From NCBI RefSeq assembly GCF_001424485.1, contig NZ_LMQC01000012.1, positions 271,012-335,011 of the forward strand: 64,000 bases of DNA. The letters run 5' to 3'. Below, piece by piece: positions 35,608-43,476 of the stretch. Within the stretch, counting starts at the first letter, position 1. Each line of letters begins with the position of its first letter. The translations under genes were made by a program, and so were the position numbers. The notes beneath the pieces were generated by a model. The model worked only from the letters and a program-made list of their open reading frames with translations. It did not search any database and was not told where the DNA came from. This DNA comes from Modestobacter sp. Leaf380 (GTDB lineage Bacteria > Actinomycetota > Actinomycetes > Mycobacteriales > Geodermatophilaceae).

Positions 35608-36470
35608 GCGACCGGGTCGCCCGGGCGGTCGCTGCCGCAGCCGGGTGTGCCCGGTCGTTGGGCCTGCCCGTCGGGGAGCCCCGGGTGCTGGCCGACGGCG
35701 TCAACGTCGTCGTGTCCCTCGGTCCGGCACCGGTGGTCGCCCGGGTGGCCACGCTGACCCCGCTACTGCGCCCGGACGCCGCCCACCAGCCCCTCCGTGA
35801 CCTGGCACTGGCCCGCGCCCTGGTCGCGGCGGGGGCACCCGTGCTCGCACCCTCGGACCTGGTGCCCGCCGGCCCGCACACCCGGGACGGCCTGGTGCTG
35901 TCCTTCTGGCGACGCGTCGACGTCTCCGACCGGCGGCCCACCCCGGCCGAGGCGGGGCGCACGCTGGCCGACCTGCACGCCGTGCTGCGCGACGTCGACC
36001 CCGGCTGGGACGGCGACCCGCTGGACACCCCGCTGCAGGACCTCGCCGCCTTCGCCGGGCGGGGCGTCTCCCTGGGCGCCCCCGCAGACCTCGTCGAGCG
36101 CACCGCGGTCCTGGTCGAGGAGCTGCGGCCCCGGCTGGCAGGGCCGGTGCAGGTCCTGCACGGCGACGCACACCCGGGGAACCTCCTGCACTCACCGGAC
36201 GGGTGGGTCTGGGCCGACCTCGAGGACACCTGCCGTGGGCCGGTCGGCTGGGACCTGGCCTGTCTGCGCCGGACCGGGCGGCTGGACGGTAGGGCTGCCT
36301 TGGACGCCGTCCCCGGCGCCCCCTCGGACGCCGAGCTCGCCCCGTGGCTGAGCCTGCGGGCACTGCACGCGGCGGCGTGGTGGTTCGTCCACGCGGTCCG
36401 GCTGCCCGAGGACCTGCCCGCCGCCCGGGAACAGCTGCGCGACGCGGTCGCCGAGGTCAGCGCCCGGTGA
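35604..36470 (+). CDS. Aminoglycoside phosphotransferase (APH) family kinase
   Basis: A 288-aa kinase-like fold. The catalytic loop VLHGDAHPGNLLH (about 185-197) and the metal motif WADLEDTCRGPVGWDLACL are conserved; the nucleotide lysine region is weak. Many such proteins phosphorylate sugars, choline or macrolides rather than aminoglycosides, so no resistance role should be assumed. Last gene of the VOC-PaaI-APH operon; the end overlaps the convergent next gene by 14 bases. Confidence 0.88.
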   Translation: MSDRVARAVAAAAGCARSLGLPVGEPRVLADGVNVVVSLGPAPVVARVATLTPLLRPDAAHQPLRDLALARALVAAGAPVLAPSDLVPAGPHTRDGLVLSFWRRVDVSDRRPTPAEAGRTLADLHAVLRDVDPGWDGDPLDTPLQDLAAFAGRGVSLGAPADLVERTAVLVEELRPRLAGPVQVLHGDAHPGNLLHSPDGWVWADLEDTCRGPVGWDLACLRRTGRLDGRAALDAVPGAPSDAELAPWLSLRALHAAAWWFVHAVRLPEDLPAAREQLRDAVAEVSAR

Positions 36471-37359
36471 CGACCGCCGGGTCCACGGTGACCCGGAACA
36501 GCGCCCGTGGGTCCTGCATCGCGGCGGGCGGGCGGACCGCCGAGCGCGGCACCACCCGGTCGAAGCGGACCGGCCGCCGGTGCGGCAGCAGCTCGCGGCC
36601 CTGGTGGGCGTAGTCGCCGGTCACCTCGCCCAGCAGCAGGCCGTTGCCGCCGGCGACGGGCACCGCCACCGGGTCACCGGGTGCGACCTCGTGCACGAGC
36701 GCGGCGAGCTGGCGGAGGTCCTTGGCCGGCCGCTTGCCGGTGAGCTCGTGGGCCAGGGCGCGCAGCTCCGCCAGCTCCAGGCCCGTCGCGTCGACGTCCA
36801 CCCCGGCCTGGGTGCCCAGCCCGACGACCCCGGCGGACAGCGCGGCGCCCAGCTCCGGGTGGGCCCGCGGCCGGACGACCCACACCGCGGTGCCCTCCGG
36901 TGCCGGTGCCGGCGGCAGGTCGTCGGGCTCGGGCCAGACGTAGTCCAGGTCGTCCGGGTCGTCGGGGAACAGCGACCGGTAGGTCTGCGGCTCCTTGGCC
37001 AGCAGCTTCGACCGGTGCGAGCGGTGCAGCGCCTCGTCACCCAGCCACGACGGCAGCTGGCCGGCCAGCGCCAGCTCGGCCTGGCTGCCCACCCCGGGGG
37101 CGAACTCCCCGATCAGCGCGGCGGTGCTGTCGGCGAACCCGCGCGCGGTCCACTCGGCCACCATCTCCAGCCCGTAGCGCACCAGACCCGGCGTCCGCCC
37201 TCGCCACATCCGGACCGCCGGGTGGGTGGCCCAGCCGTAGTCGGGCAGCTCCAGGGCCCGCAGCACCTGCAGCGTCTCGACCCGCTGCTTGCCCAGCCGG
37301 GGGGCGTCCAGCAGCCGGGCGCTGCCGGCGAAGTCGGCGACGGGGAGGAAGGTCTGCAC
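36457..37359 (-). CDS. MSMEG_6728-family conserved protein
   Basis: A 300-aa protein whose first ~150 residues match a family seen across actinobacteria and proteobacteria, often called pyrimidine-dimer-glycosylase-like: MQTFLPVADFAGSARLLDAPRLGKQRVETLQVLRA, then THPAVRMWRG and SHRSKLLAKEP. The second half, with VWVVRPRAHPELG and a phosphate-site-like segment, is not assigned. Function unproven. Its end overlaps the convergent APH gene. Confidence 0.78.
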   Translation of the reverse strand: MQTFLPVADFAGSARLLDAPRLGKQRVETLQVLRALELPDYGWATHPAVRMWRGRTPGLVRYGLEMVAEWTARGFADSTAALIGEFAPGVGSQAELALAGQLPSWLGDEALHRSHRSKLLAKEPQTYRSLFPDDPDDLDYVWPEPDDLPPAPAPEGTAVWVVRPRAHPELGAALSAGVVGLGTQAGVDVDATGLELAELRALAHELTGKRPAKDLRQLAALVHEVAPGDPVAVPVAGGNGLLLGEVTGDYAHQGRELLPHRRPVRFDRVVPRSAVRPPAAMQDPRALFRVTVDPAVVTGR

Positions 37360-37374
37360 CCGCTCCAGTCTGGG

Positions 37375-37686
37375 TCAGTCCGTGCGGTCCAGCGCGGCGA
37401 GCGCGGCCTCCCAGCGGTCCCGCCGGGCGTCGTCGGACTGCTCCCACCACGCCTGCCCGCGCTCCCCCAGCCCGGTCTTCGCGGCCTGCACGACCATCCG
37501 GGCCGCGCGTACCGCGTCCTCGTCGCCGGCCCGCTTCGCCGTCCGCACGCCGCTGCGGCCCAGGCCCAGGTGGTGCAGCAACTGCTCACGGACCTCGTCG
37601 GGGAGCTGCGGGTCCTGCGCCCGCCACCGCCGTCCGTCCACGACGATCCACCGACCGTCGGCGGTGTGCTCGACCTCCCGGGTCAC
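37375..37686 (-). CDS. Small conserved protein (often mis-named Tol transporter)
   Basis: A 103-aa soluble protein with DGRWIVVDGRRWRAQDPQLPDEVREQLLHHLG at the start and AKTGLGERGQAWWEQSDDARRDRWEAALAAL at the end. The RRWRA(T/Q)DP and GERG-WW motifs define a small family of unknown role that is annotated as a biopolymer transporter in some genomes with no basis. The GTG overlaps the sirtuin stop as GTGA. Confidence 0.8.
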   Translation of the reverse strand: MTREVEHTADGRWIVVDGRRWRAQDPQLPDEVREQLLHHLGLGRSGVRTAKRAGDEDAVRAARMVVQAAKTGLGERGQAWWEQSDDARRDRWEAALAALDRTD

Positions 37687-38561
37687 CGGACGAGCCGGCG
37701 GGCGAGCGCGGGGAGCACGGTGCCCAGCGGTGCGTCCACCCGGACGTCGGCCTTGTCGTCCCCGCGGGTCGGGCCCGAGTTCACGATCGCCACGGGGATG
37801 CCCTCCTTGGCCGCCCGCAGCACGAACCGGAAACCGCTCATCACTGTCAACGAGGAGCCCAGCACGACCAGCGAGCGGGCGCACGTGACCAGCTCGTAGG
37901 ACCGCGCCACCCGCTCGGGCGGCACGGTCTCGCCGAAGAAGACGACGTCGGGCTTGAGCGGCCCACCCCCGCAGGCCAGGCAGTCGACCATCACGAACTC
38001 GTCGAGGGCGGACTCGGGCAGCTCGACGTCGCCGTCGGGGTTGACCCGGTCGTCCAGCGGCTCCGGGCGGAACCCGGGGTTGGCCTCCCGCAGCCGCACG
38101 TCGAGGGCGGCCCGGTCGGCGACGTCCCCGCAGGCCAGGCAGACCGTGCGGTCCAGCCCGCCGTGCAGCTCGAGGACGTCGGTGGCCCCGCCGGCCTGGT
38201 GGAGACCGTCGACGTTCTGGGTGATCAGACCGCCGAGCAGCCCGGCGTGCTCCAGCGCGGCGACCGCGCGGTGGCCGGCGTTGGGCCGGGCCTGCTCGAT
38301 CTGCCGCCAGCCCACGAAGCTGCGTGCCCAGTACCGGTGCCGGCCCTGCGGGTCGCGGGTGAAGGTCTGCCAGGTCATCGGGGTGTGCCGGCGCTGCCGC
38401 GCGCCCGTGGCCCCCCGGTAGTCGGGGATGCCGGAGTCGGTGGACAGCCCGGCGCCGGAGAGCACCACGGTGTTCCCGTTGCCGACCAGCGCGGCGAGCT
38501 CGTCGAGCCCGGCGACAGCGACGGCGGGGTCGACGGCGGAGGGGGCGGTCACCCGGCCCAT
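37683..38561 (-). CDS. Sir2-family NAD-dependent protein deacylase
   Basis: Removes acyl groups from lysines using NAD. From ATG 38561 it is 292 aa: NAD loop VVLSGAGLSTDSGIPDYRG (about 30-48), TQNVDGLHQAGG with the nearby catalytic His in LELHGG, zinc Cys pairs CLACG and CLACGG, and FFGETVPPERV. This is a class with long inserts typical of actinobacteria. An alternative GTG start lies three codons in. It is in an operon with the downstream 103-aa gene and perhaps SRPBCC upstream. Confidence 0.92.
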   Translation of the reverse strand: MGRVTAPSAVDPAVAVAGLDELAALVGNGNTVVLSGAGLSTDSGIPDYRGATGARQRRHTPMTWQTFTRDPQGRHRYWARSFVGWRQIEQARPNAGHRAVAALEHAGLLGGLITQNVDGLHQAGGATDVLELHGGLDRTVCLACGDVADRAALDVRLREANPGFRPEPLDDRVNPDGDVELPESALDEFVMVDCLACGGGPLKPDVVFFGETVPPERVARSYELVTCARSLVVLGSSLTVMSGFRFVLRAAKEGIPVAIVNSGPTRGDDKADVRVDAPLGTVLPALARRLVR

Positions 38562-38598
38562 GGTCCCCGGTGTGCGCGCCCCGCGCCCGTGAGCCGGG

Positions 38599-39048
38599 TC
38601 AGCTGCCGGCGAGCTCGGCGTCCAGCCGGTCGAGCACGCCGTCGTAGAGCCGGCGCAGGCCCCGGGGCGCGAAGGTGCGCTCGAAGAACCCGCCGATGCC
38701 GCCGGCCCCGTCCCAGGTGCTGCGCACCCGCACCGTGGTGACGCCGGCGTCGGCCGGGTGCACGGTCCAGGTGGTGACCATGGAGGAGTGGGTGTCGGAC
38801 TCGACCAGCCCGCCGCCGTCGGGCAGCTCGGAGACCGAGACGACCTGGTCGCGGACCCGCTTCTCGGTCGCGGCCAGCTTCCAGTGCACCCGGGTGCCGG
38901 CGCCCTGCCCGCCGGACTCGACCCGGTACTCGCTGAACTGCGGCCCGGCGATCCGCCGGCGGGTGCCGGCGTAGTCGGCGAGTGCGGCCTGCACCCGGTC
39001 GGCGGGTGCGTGGACGACCCGTTCTGCGGTGGCGACGACCTGACCCAT
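38599..39048 (-). CDS. SRPBCC/START-like ligand-binding protein
   Basis: A 149-aa helix-grip protein of the polyketide cyclase/SRPBCC superfamily: VVATAERVVHAPADRVQAALADYAGTRRRI at the N-terminus and WTVHPADAGVTTVRVRSTWDGAGGIGGFFERTFAPRGLRRLYDGVLDRLDAEL at the C-terminus. Likely binds a lipophilic molecule. A CAGACT box 6 bases before the ATG suggests a leaderless start. Confidence 0.85.
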   Translation of the reverse strand: MGQVVATAERVVHAPADRVQAALADYAGTRRRIAGPQFSEYRVESGGQGAGTRVHWKLAATEKRVRDQVVSVSELPDGGGLVESDTHSSMVTTWTVHPADAGVTTVRVRSTWDGAGGIGGFFERTFAPRGLRRLYDGVLDRLDAELAGS

Positions 39049-39070
39049 GACCGGAGTCTGCCCGGCTGTC

Positions 39071-39374
39071 TCACCAGCCCGGCCTGCGGGGCTGCCACAG
39101 GTCGCAGGGCTGGGCCGACCCGGCCCGGACGCCCTCGCACGGCGGGTCCGCCTCGGGCAGCCACAGCTCGCCGGTGTCCTCGTCCACGACCAGCAGGTCC
39201 TCCCGCAGGTGCCAGCCGTTGAGGAACACCTCGCAGTCGCACCACCCTCCCCGCTCCTGCAGGCGACGCAGCAGGGCCGTGGCCCGGGGCGCCCGGGCAT
39301 CGCGCCACCGTCGGGCCCAGCGCGGCGAGCTCGGCGACGAACTCCTCGGCGCTGTCGGCGGGGGTGCGGGTCAC
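39071..39374 (-). pseudogene. DUF2695-like gene broken by a frameshift
   Basis: The GTG at 39374 follows AGGAGG by 6 bases and encodes TRTPADSAEEFVAELAALGPTVAR in one frame. Near 39301 the sensible frame moves by +1 to WRDARAPRATALLRRLQERGGWCDCEVFLNGWHL, ending PCDLWQPRRPGW with a stop at 39071. The GGWCDCEVFLNG motif is the DUF2695 hallmark. Neither frame alone gives a full protein, so the gene is either inactivated by a one-base gain or the sequence has an error there. Confidence 0.72.
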
Positions 39375-39499
39375 GGGTGCCTCCTGGGGTGTGGAGGCCC
39401 GACCCCAGCAGTCGACGGGGACCCCGCGGGCGCCGTCGTCCACAACCGGGGCGCCGTCCACAGACCGCGGCCGTCCGCCCACGGCGGGACGGTCGCCCC

Positions 39500-41329
39500 T
39501 CAGGCCGCGGCGACCCGCGAGACCCGGTCCAACGCCGCCCAGACCCCGGCGGCCAGGACGTCGTTCTGACCGAAGAACGGGGCGTTCGTGCCCGGCCGGG
39601 CGAACGCGGCGACGGGGGCGCCGGAGGTCCAGAACCCGGCCGCGAAGACATCGGCGGCAGGCTCCCCCAGCGCGGAGACCAGCCGGTGCCCGGCGTCCAC
39701 GTGCAGCCGGCCGGTGCCGGGCTGCTCGGCCGCGACCCCGCGCACCAGCAACCGGCGGACCAGCTCGTCGGTGGTGCGCTCGACGTCGACCGCCGGCACC
39801 CGGGCCTCCACCAGCGCGGTCCCGCTGGTCGTCCCGGGGACGCTCACGGAGCGGGCCACCCAGGCGCCGTCCTCCAGGGTGACGGCGGTGTCGGCGCCGG
39901 TGAACCGGACGACGCCGGCCTCCGACAACGCCAGCAGCTCCTCCAGCCGGGGGGACGGCGGCCCGCTGGCCAGGTAGCTGAAGAGGTTCATCCACCAGCC
40001 GGCGACGTCCTCGCGGGCGGAGCGGTCTGTGAGCCGGCCGCTGCGGGCCAGCGCGGCGATGGTGCCGTGGCACTGCAGCAGGGCCACGAAGACCGCGGCG
40101 TCCATCGAGTACGCCGGGTCCGCGGCGCGGGCGAGGTCGGCCCGTACGTGCGCGCGGGTCCAGCCTTGCAGCTCGCCGGCGTCGGCGAACGCGCGCCCGG
40201 CCAGCGGGCGGTCCAGGGCGGCCAGGTCGAACCGGTCGGCCGGGTCGGGCACCGCGCGCGCGACCAGCGCGGCCGCCTCGGCGGGCTCCTCGGTGGCTCG
40301 CCACTGCACCGCGAAGGCCTCCCAGGGCTCCCGCACCCGGTCGGGGTGGGCGCGGAAGAGCTCGGTGAGGTGGGCCCACTCCAGCTCCCGGGCGAGGATC
40401 GGGGCCAGGTCGGCACGCAGGTCCAGCGGGCGGTCGCCGAACCGGGCGGTGACCGCGTCGGGGGTGAAGGCGTGCAGCGGCACCGGCGGGCCGGCCCAGG
40501 CGTAGCCGAGCTTGGCCCGGTAGGGCACCCCGCGGCGGGACCCCACGTGCAGCACCGGCTCCCGCCCCGAGGGCGCGTAGACCAGCCGGCCGTCGGCGTC
40601 GCGGTGGTACGTGCCGCCGCGGCCGCCGGTCAGCAGCGTGACCAGGTCGACGAAGGCCAGTCCGGCTCCGCGGACCAGCACGTCCTCCCCCGGCCGCAGG
40701 GCGGACAGGTCCAGGTCGGCGGTGTACCCGGTGGGCACGAAGCCCAGCCCGTGCTCCCGGGCCCGTCGCGCCAGCTCGGCCTCGGCGTCGGAGGGCAGTG
40801 CGTCCAGGTGGCCCTGGGCCAGCACCACCGCGTCGACGTCCAGGTGTCGGCCGTCGGCCAGCACCACCCGCGGGCCGCTGAGCACGTCGACCGCACGGGT
40901 GGCGTGCCGGTGCACGGTCACCCCCGGGGACGCGGCCAGCGTCGAGAGCACCCAGCCCAGGTACCCGTTGACCAGTCGGCGCGAGGGGAAGGACGTCGCC
41001 GTCAGCCGCCGGGCCTCGACCCCGACGTCCCCGGGCAGGCCGCGACCGGTCTGCTCGACCCAATGCCACAGCGTCGTGCCGGCCCCGATCCGGCCCTCGA
41101 CGGCGACCGAGGCGTCGGGCAGCACGGTGATGTCGGCAGCCAGTGAGTTGGCCCACAGCAGCTCGGACTGGGCGGTCCGCCAGACCCGTCCGCCGCCGGG
41201 CGGGTGCGGGTCGACCAGGTGCACGACCAGGGGGCGGCCGGCGGCGCGGCCGACCAGCCGTTCGAGGACGCCGAGGGCGGTGGGACCGGCGCCGACGAGG
41301 GCGACGGCGGAGGGGGACGTGCTGGTCAC
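39500..41329 (-). CDS. FAD/NAD(P)-binding flavoprotein under a Cys leader peptide
   Basis: A 609-aa protein with a Rossmann FAD site at the start (AVALVGAGPTALGVLERLVG, about 8-27), the NAD_binding_9-type LLWANSLAADITVLPD, FPSRRLVNGYLGW, a second nucleotide site (GEDVLVRGAGLAFVDLVTLL) and a C-terminal GFWTSGAPVAAFARPGTNAPFFGQND. It may be an N- or S-oxygenase-type flavoprotein; the substrate is unknown. It is preceded by a Leu-Cys-Arg leader peptide and faces the SAM-IV operon divergently, so it belongs to the sulfur regulon. GTG 41329 has GGAG upstream. Confidence 0.85.
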   Translation of the reverse strand: MTSTSPSAVALVGAGPTALGVLERLVGRAAGRPLVVHLVDPHPPGGGRVWRTAQSELLWANSLAADITVLPDASVAVEGRIGAGTTLWHWVEQTGRGLPGDVGVEARRLTATSFPSRRLVNGYLGWVLSTLAASPGVTVHRHATRAVDVLSGPRVVLADGRHLDVDAVVLAQGHLDALPSDAEAELARRAREHGLGFVPTGYTADLDLSALRPGEDVLVRGAGLAFVDLVTLLTGGRGGTYHRDADGRLVYAPSGREPVLHVGSRRGVPYRAKLGYAWAGPPVPLHAFTPDAVTARFGDRPLDLRADLAPILARELEWAHLTELFRAHPDRVREPWEAFAVQWRATEEPAEAAALVARAVPDPADRFDLAALDRPLAGRAFADAGELQGWTRAHVRADLARAADPAYSMDAAVFVALLQCHGTIAALARSGRLTDRSAREDVAGWWMNLFSYLASGPPSPRLEELLALSEAGVVRFTGADTAVTLEDGAWVARSVSVPGTTSGTALVEARVPAVDVERTTDELVRRLLVRGVAAEQPGTGRLHVDAGHRLVSALGEPAADVFAAGFWTSGAPVAAFARPGTNAPFFGQNDVLAAGVWAALDRVSRVAAA

Positions 41330-41354
41330 GGGTGCTCCGGGAGGGTGCGGTGGG

Positions 41355-41447
41355 TCAGGGCGCGGGGACCTGCCGGCACCGACACAGCGCGCTCCCGGTC
41401 CGCTGGAGGTCCACGTGCCGACGGCGCACGAGCGGGGTGCGGGACAC
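41355..41447 (-). CDS. Sulfur-regulated leader peptide 1
   Basis: A 30-codon ORF with ribosome binding site GAGAGGAG just before GTG 41447. The peptide includes LVRRRHVDLQRTGSALCR and ends 25 bases before the flavoprotein start. It matches the actinobacterial putative leader peptide pattern (RRHVDLxRxxSALCR) that precedes sulfur assimilation genes. Ribosome stalling at the Cys codon under cysteine limitation could free the downstream start. Mechanism is inferred. Confidence 0.75.
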   Translation of the reverse strand: MSRTPLVRRRHVDLQRTGSALCRCRQVPAP

Positions 41448-41504
41448 GGTGACTCCTCTCCGGGACGGGGTGACGACACCCATTGTCTACCAAGTCGATC
41501 GGGT

Positions 41505-41534
41505 TTGACGTATCGGCCTCTCGTCTCCTAGCTT
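41505..41534 (+). promoter_or_regulatory. Promoter of the SAM-IV/GNAT/ABC operon
   Basis: TTGACG (41505-41510), 18-base spacer, TAGCTT (41529-41534); predicted start near 41541, exactly at the riboswitch edge. The sequence GTCGATCGGGTTTGACG covers the -35 and recurs upstream of the second riboswitch. Confidence 0.7.
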
Positions 41535-41540
41535 CCTCCC

Positions 41541-41650
41541 AGGTCCTGAGTGCCAGCGACAAGCCCCGGCTCGCTGGCCGGCAACCCTCCACTGCGGTGG
41601 GGTGCCCCGGGTGACGACCTGGCGACGGTGCACGACTGTCGCAAGTGCAG
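41541..41650 (+). ncRNA. SAM-IV riboswitch 1
   Basis: The RNA shows closing pairs AGGTC/GACCT, GAGTGCCAGCG, AAGCCCCGGCTCGCTGGC, CGGCAACCCTCC, GGTGGGGTGCCCCGGGTGACGACC and the downstream P5-like stem with GCAAGTGCAG, the order and core bases of SAM-IV riboswitches known from actinobacteria. High S-adenosylmethionine is expected to switch the downstream genes off. Confidence 0.87.
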
Positions 41651-41682
41651 CCCCGCCCGACGGCGGGGGACGAGGAGACGAC

Positions 41683-41790
41683 ATGGAGACCACCACGACC
41701 GCCCCGCGGTCCACGGTGCTGCACGCCCTCCTGCTGGTCGGCCGGCCGGTCATCGACCTGGTCCGCACCGACAGCGCGCTCTGTCGCTGA
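41683..41790 (+). CDS. Sulfur-regulated leader peptide 2
   Basis: A 35-aa peptide from ATG 41683, preceded by GAGGAG, that ends VGRPVIDLVRTDSALCR. It lies between the SAM-IV riboswitch and the GNAT/ABC genes, so one transcript carries two sulfur sensors in series. The DLVRTDSALCR end matches leader 1. Confidence 0.75.
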   Translation: METTTTAPRSTVLHALLLVGRPVIDLVRTDSALCR

Positions 41791-41845
41791 CCCGCAGCTG
41801 ACCCGGGGCCAGGCCCCCAGCCCTCCCCCAGCGACACCCGGCCGC

Positions 41846-41859
41846 GCCGAGCGCTCGGC
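41846..41859 (+). terminator. Candidate attenuator palindrome after leader peptide 2
   Basis: The 160-base gap before the GNAT gene contains GCCGAGCGCTCGGC, a perfect palindrome in a GC-rich stretch that could be an attenuation hairpin linked to leader translation. No competing structure was worked out. Confidence 0.3.
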
Positions 41860-41950
41860 CCGGTGACGGCCGCCCCCGACCGAGCGGCCCCTCCCGTGCG
41901 CCCCCACCCCGAGACACGGGGTCCTCAGCCGATCCCCCAGGAGCACCCGC

Positions 41951-42499
41951 ATGCCCCCGCCCTCCCTGCTGCAGGCCGTCGTCGTGCACCCCGACGACGA
42001 GCGCGCCGCGCCGCTCTTCGCCGCGCTGACCGTCGAGTACGACGCCCGGTACGGCGACCTGTTCGGCGGTGCCGCCCAGGAGCTGACCCGCTACCCCACC
42101 CACCTGTTCACCGCCCCGCACGGTGCGTTCGTGCTGCTGCTGGAGGACGACGCCGCCGTCGCCGGTGGCGCCTTCATGCCGCACCCGAACGAGGACACCG
42201 TCGAGGTCAAGCGGATGTGGACGGCAGCCGGCCACCGCCGCCGCGGGCTGGCCCGCCGGGTGCTCACCGAGCTGGAGGTGCTCGCCGCCGCGCGCGGCGC
42301 GCGGCGGGTCTTCCTCACCACCGGCCCGCGCCAACCCGAGGCCCGCGACCTCTACCTCGCCGCCGACTACACCCCGCTCTTCGACCCCGCCGTCCCCCGC
42401 CCCACCGACCTGGAGTCACTGCGTGCGCTCCCGGTCGCCGAGCGCGTCTACGGCTTCACCAAGCACCTCCCCGACCACACACCTGGAGCACCCCGATGA
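41951..42499 (+). CDS. GNAT N-acetyltransferase in sulfur operon
   Basis: A 182-aa acetyltransferase: EVKRMWTAAGHRRRGLARRVLTELEVLAAARGARRVFLTTGPRQPEARDLYLAADYTPLF carries the acetyl-CoA loop (HRRRGLARRVL, about 95-105) and the C-terminal Tyr region. Its place at the head of a cystine-type importer matches Bacillus YtmI/SnaB, which N-acetylates S-alkylcysteine. Substrate assignment is inference. Its stop overlaps the permease ATG. Confidence 0.88.
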   Translation: MPPPSLLQAVVVHPDDERAAPLFAALTVEYDARYGDLFGGAAQELTRYPTHLFTAPHGAFVLLLEDDAAVAGGAFMPHPNEDTVEVKRMWTAAGHRRRGLARRVLTELEVLAAARGARRVFLTTGPRQPEARDLYLAADYTPLFDPAVPRPTDLESLRALPVAERVYGFTKHLPDHTPGAPR

Positions 42500-43476
42500 C
42501 CGCCCTGCAGACCCGGCCGGAGGTCGCGGCCGACGTCCCGGCCGGCACCCCGTACGACGCGTTCACCGTGGTCAGGGCCCGGCATCCTGGCCGGTGGGTG
42601 GCCACCGCGGTGGTGGCCGTGCTGCTGGCGATGGTGGTGAACTCGTTGGTCACCAACCCGCGCTGGGAGTGGGGCGTGGTCTGGGCGTACCTGGGCGAGG
42701 AGTCGATCGTCCGCGGCGTGCTGACCACGGTGCAGCTCACGCTGATCACCGCGGTGCTCGGCTTCGCGCTGGGGACGGTGCTGGCGCTGATGCGGCTGAG
42801 CCGCTCGCCGCTGCTGCGGGCGGTGAGCTGGGGCTACACCTGGGTGTTCCGCTCGGTGCCGCTGATCCTGCAGCTCCTGCTCTGGTACAACCTCGCCTAC
42901 CTGTACCAGACCATCGACCTGGGCATCCCGTTCGGGCCCTCCTTCGCCAGCATCGAGACGCTGTCGCTGATCGACAAGTTCGGTGCCGCGATCCTGGGGC
43001 TGGGTCTGCACCAGGCCGCCTACTCCGCCGAGATCGTCCGGGCCGGCATCCTCTCGGTCGACCAGGGCCAGCACGAGGCCGCGGCCAGCCTCGGCATCCC
43101 GCGTCGCCGGCAGTCCACGAAGATCGTGCTGCCGCAGGCGATGCGGACCATCGTGCCCACCGCGGTCAACGAGGTCATCGGCCTGTTCAAGGGCACCTCG
43201 ATCGTCTACGTGCTGGCGCTGGGCGAGCTGTTCTACACCGTCAGCGTCATCTACGGCCGGACCCAGCGGGTGCTCCCGATGCTGGTGGTCGCCGCCGTCT
43301 GGTACGTCGTGCTGACCACGGTGGTGACGGTGCTGCAGTACTACGTGGAGCGGCACTATGCGAAGGGCGCGGTCCGGACGCTGCCACCGACGCCGCTGCA
43401 ACGGCTTCGCGGCAACCTGACCGCCGGCCTCTCGCGCGTGCGGTCCACCTCCGGCCAGGACCCGGTGCTCCCGTGA
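42496..43476 (+). CDS. Polar amino acid ABC transporter permease
   Basis: A 326-aa membrane permease of the HisMQ type. A long cytosolic N-terminus (about 35 residues), a first helix, then five or more helices; the core VQLTLITAVLGFALGTVLALMRLSRSPLLR and the EAA loop EAAASLGIPRRRQSTKIVLPQAMR (about 196-219) are clear. It serves alone as the permease, presumably as a homodimer, with two binding proteins downstream. Confidence 0.93.
   Translation: MTALQTRPEVAADVPAGTPYDAFTVVRARHPGRWVATAVVAVLLAMVVNSLVTNPRWEWGVVWAYLGEESIVRGVLTTVQLTLITAVLGFALGTVLALMRLSRSPLLRAVSWGYTWVFRSVPLILQLLLWYNLAYLYQTIDLGIPFGPSFASIETLSLIDKFGAAILGLGLHQAAYSAEIVRAGILSVDQGQHEAAASLGIPRRRQSTKIVLPQAMRTIVPTAVNEVIGLFKGTSIVYVLALGELFYTVSVIYGRTQRVLPMLVVAAVWYVVLTTVVTVLQYYVERHYAKGAVRTLPPTPLQRLRGNLTAGLSRVRSTSGQDPVLP

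Noticed and set aside
34805-36470. Aminoglycoside resistance from the APH-fold gene
   Set aside because: The fold covers many kinases and the neighbours (VOC, thioesterase) suggest metabolism; no resistance-specific feature is visible.
37683-41156. A 1157-codon minus-strand frame spanning four genes
   Set aside because: Only its first-listed end (the sirtuin) is real; the rest is Arg/Pro/Gly-rich sequence caused by absence of stops in GC-rich DNA, overlapping the SRPBCC, DUF2695 and flavoprotein genes in other frames.
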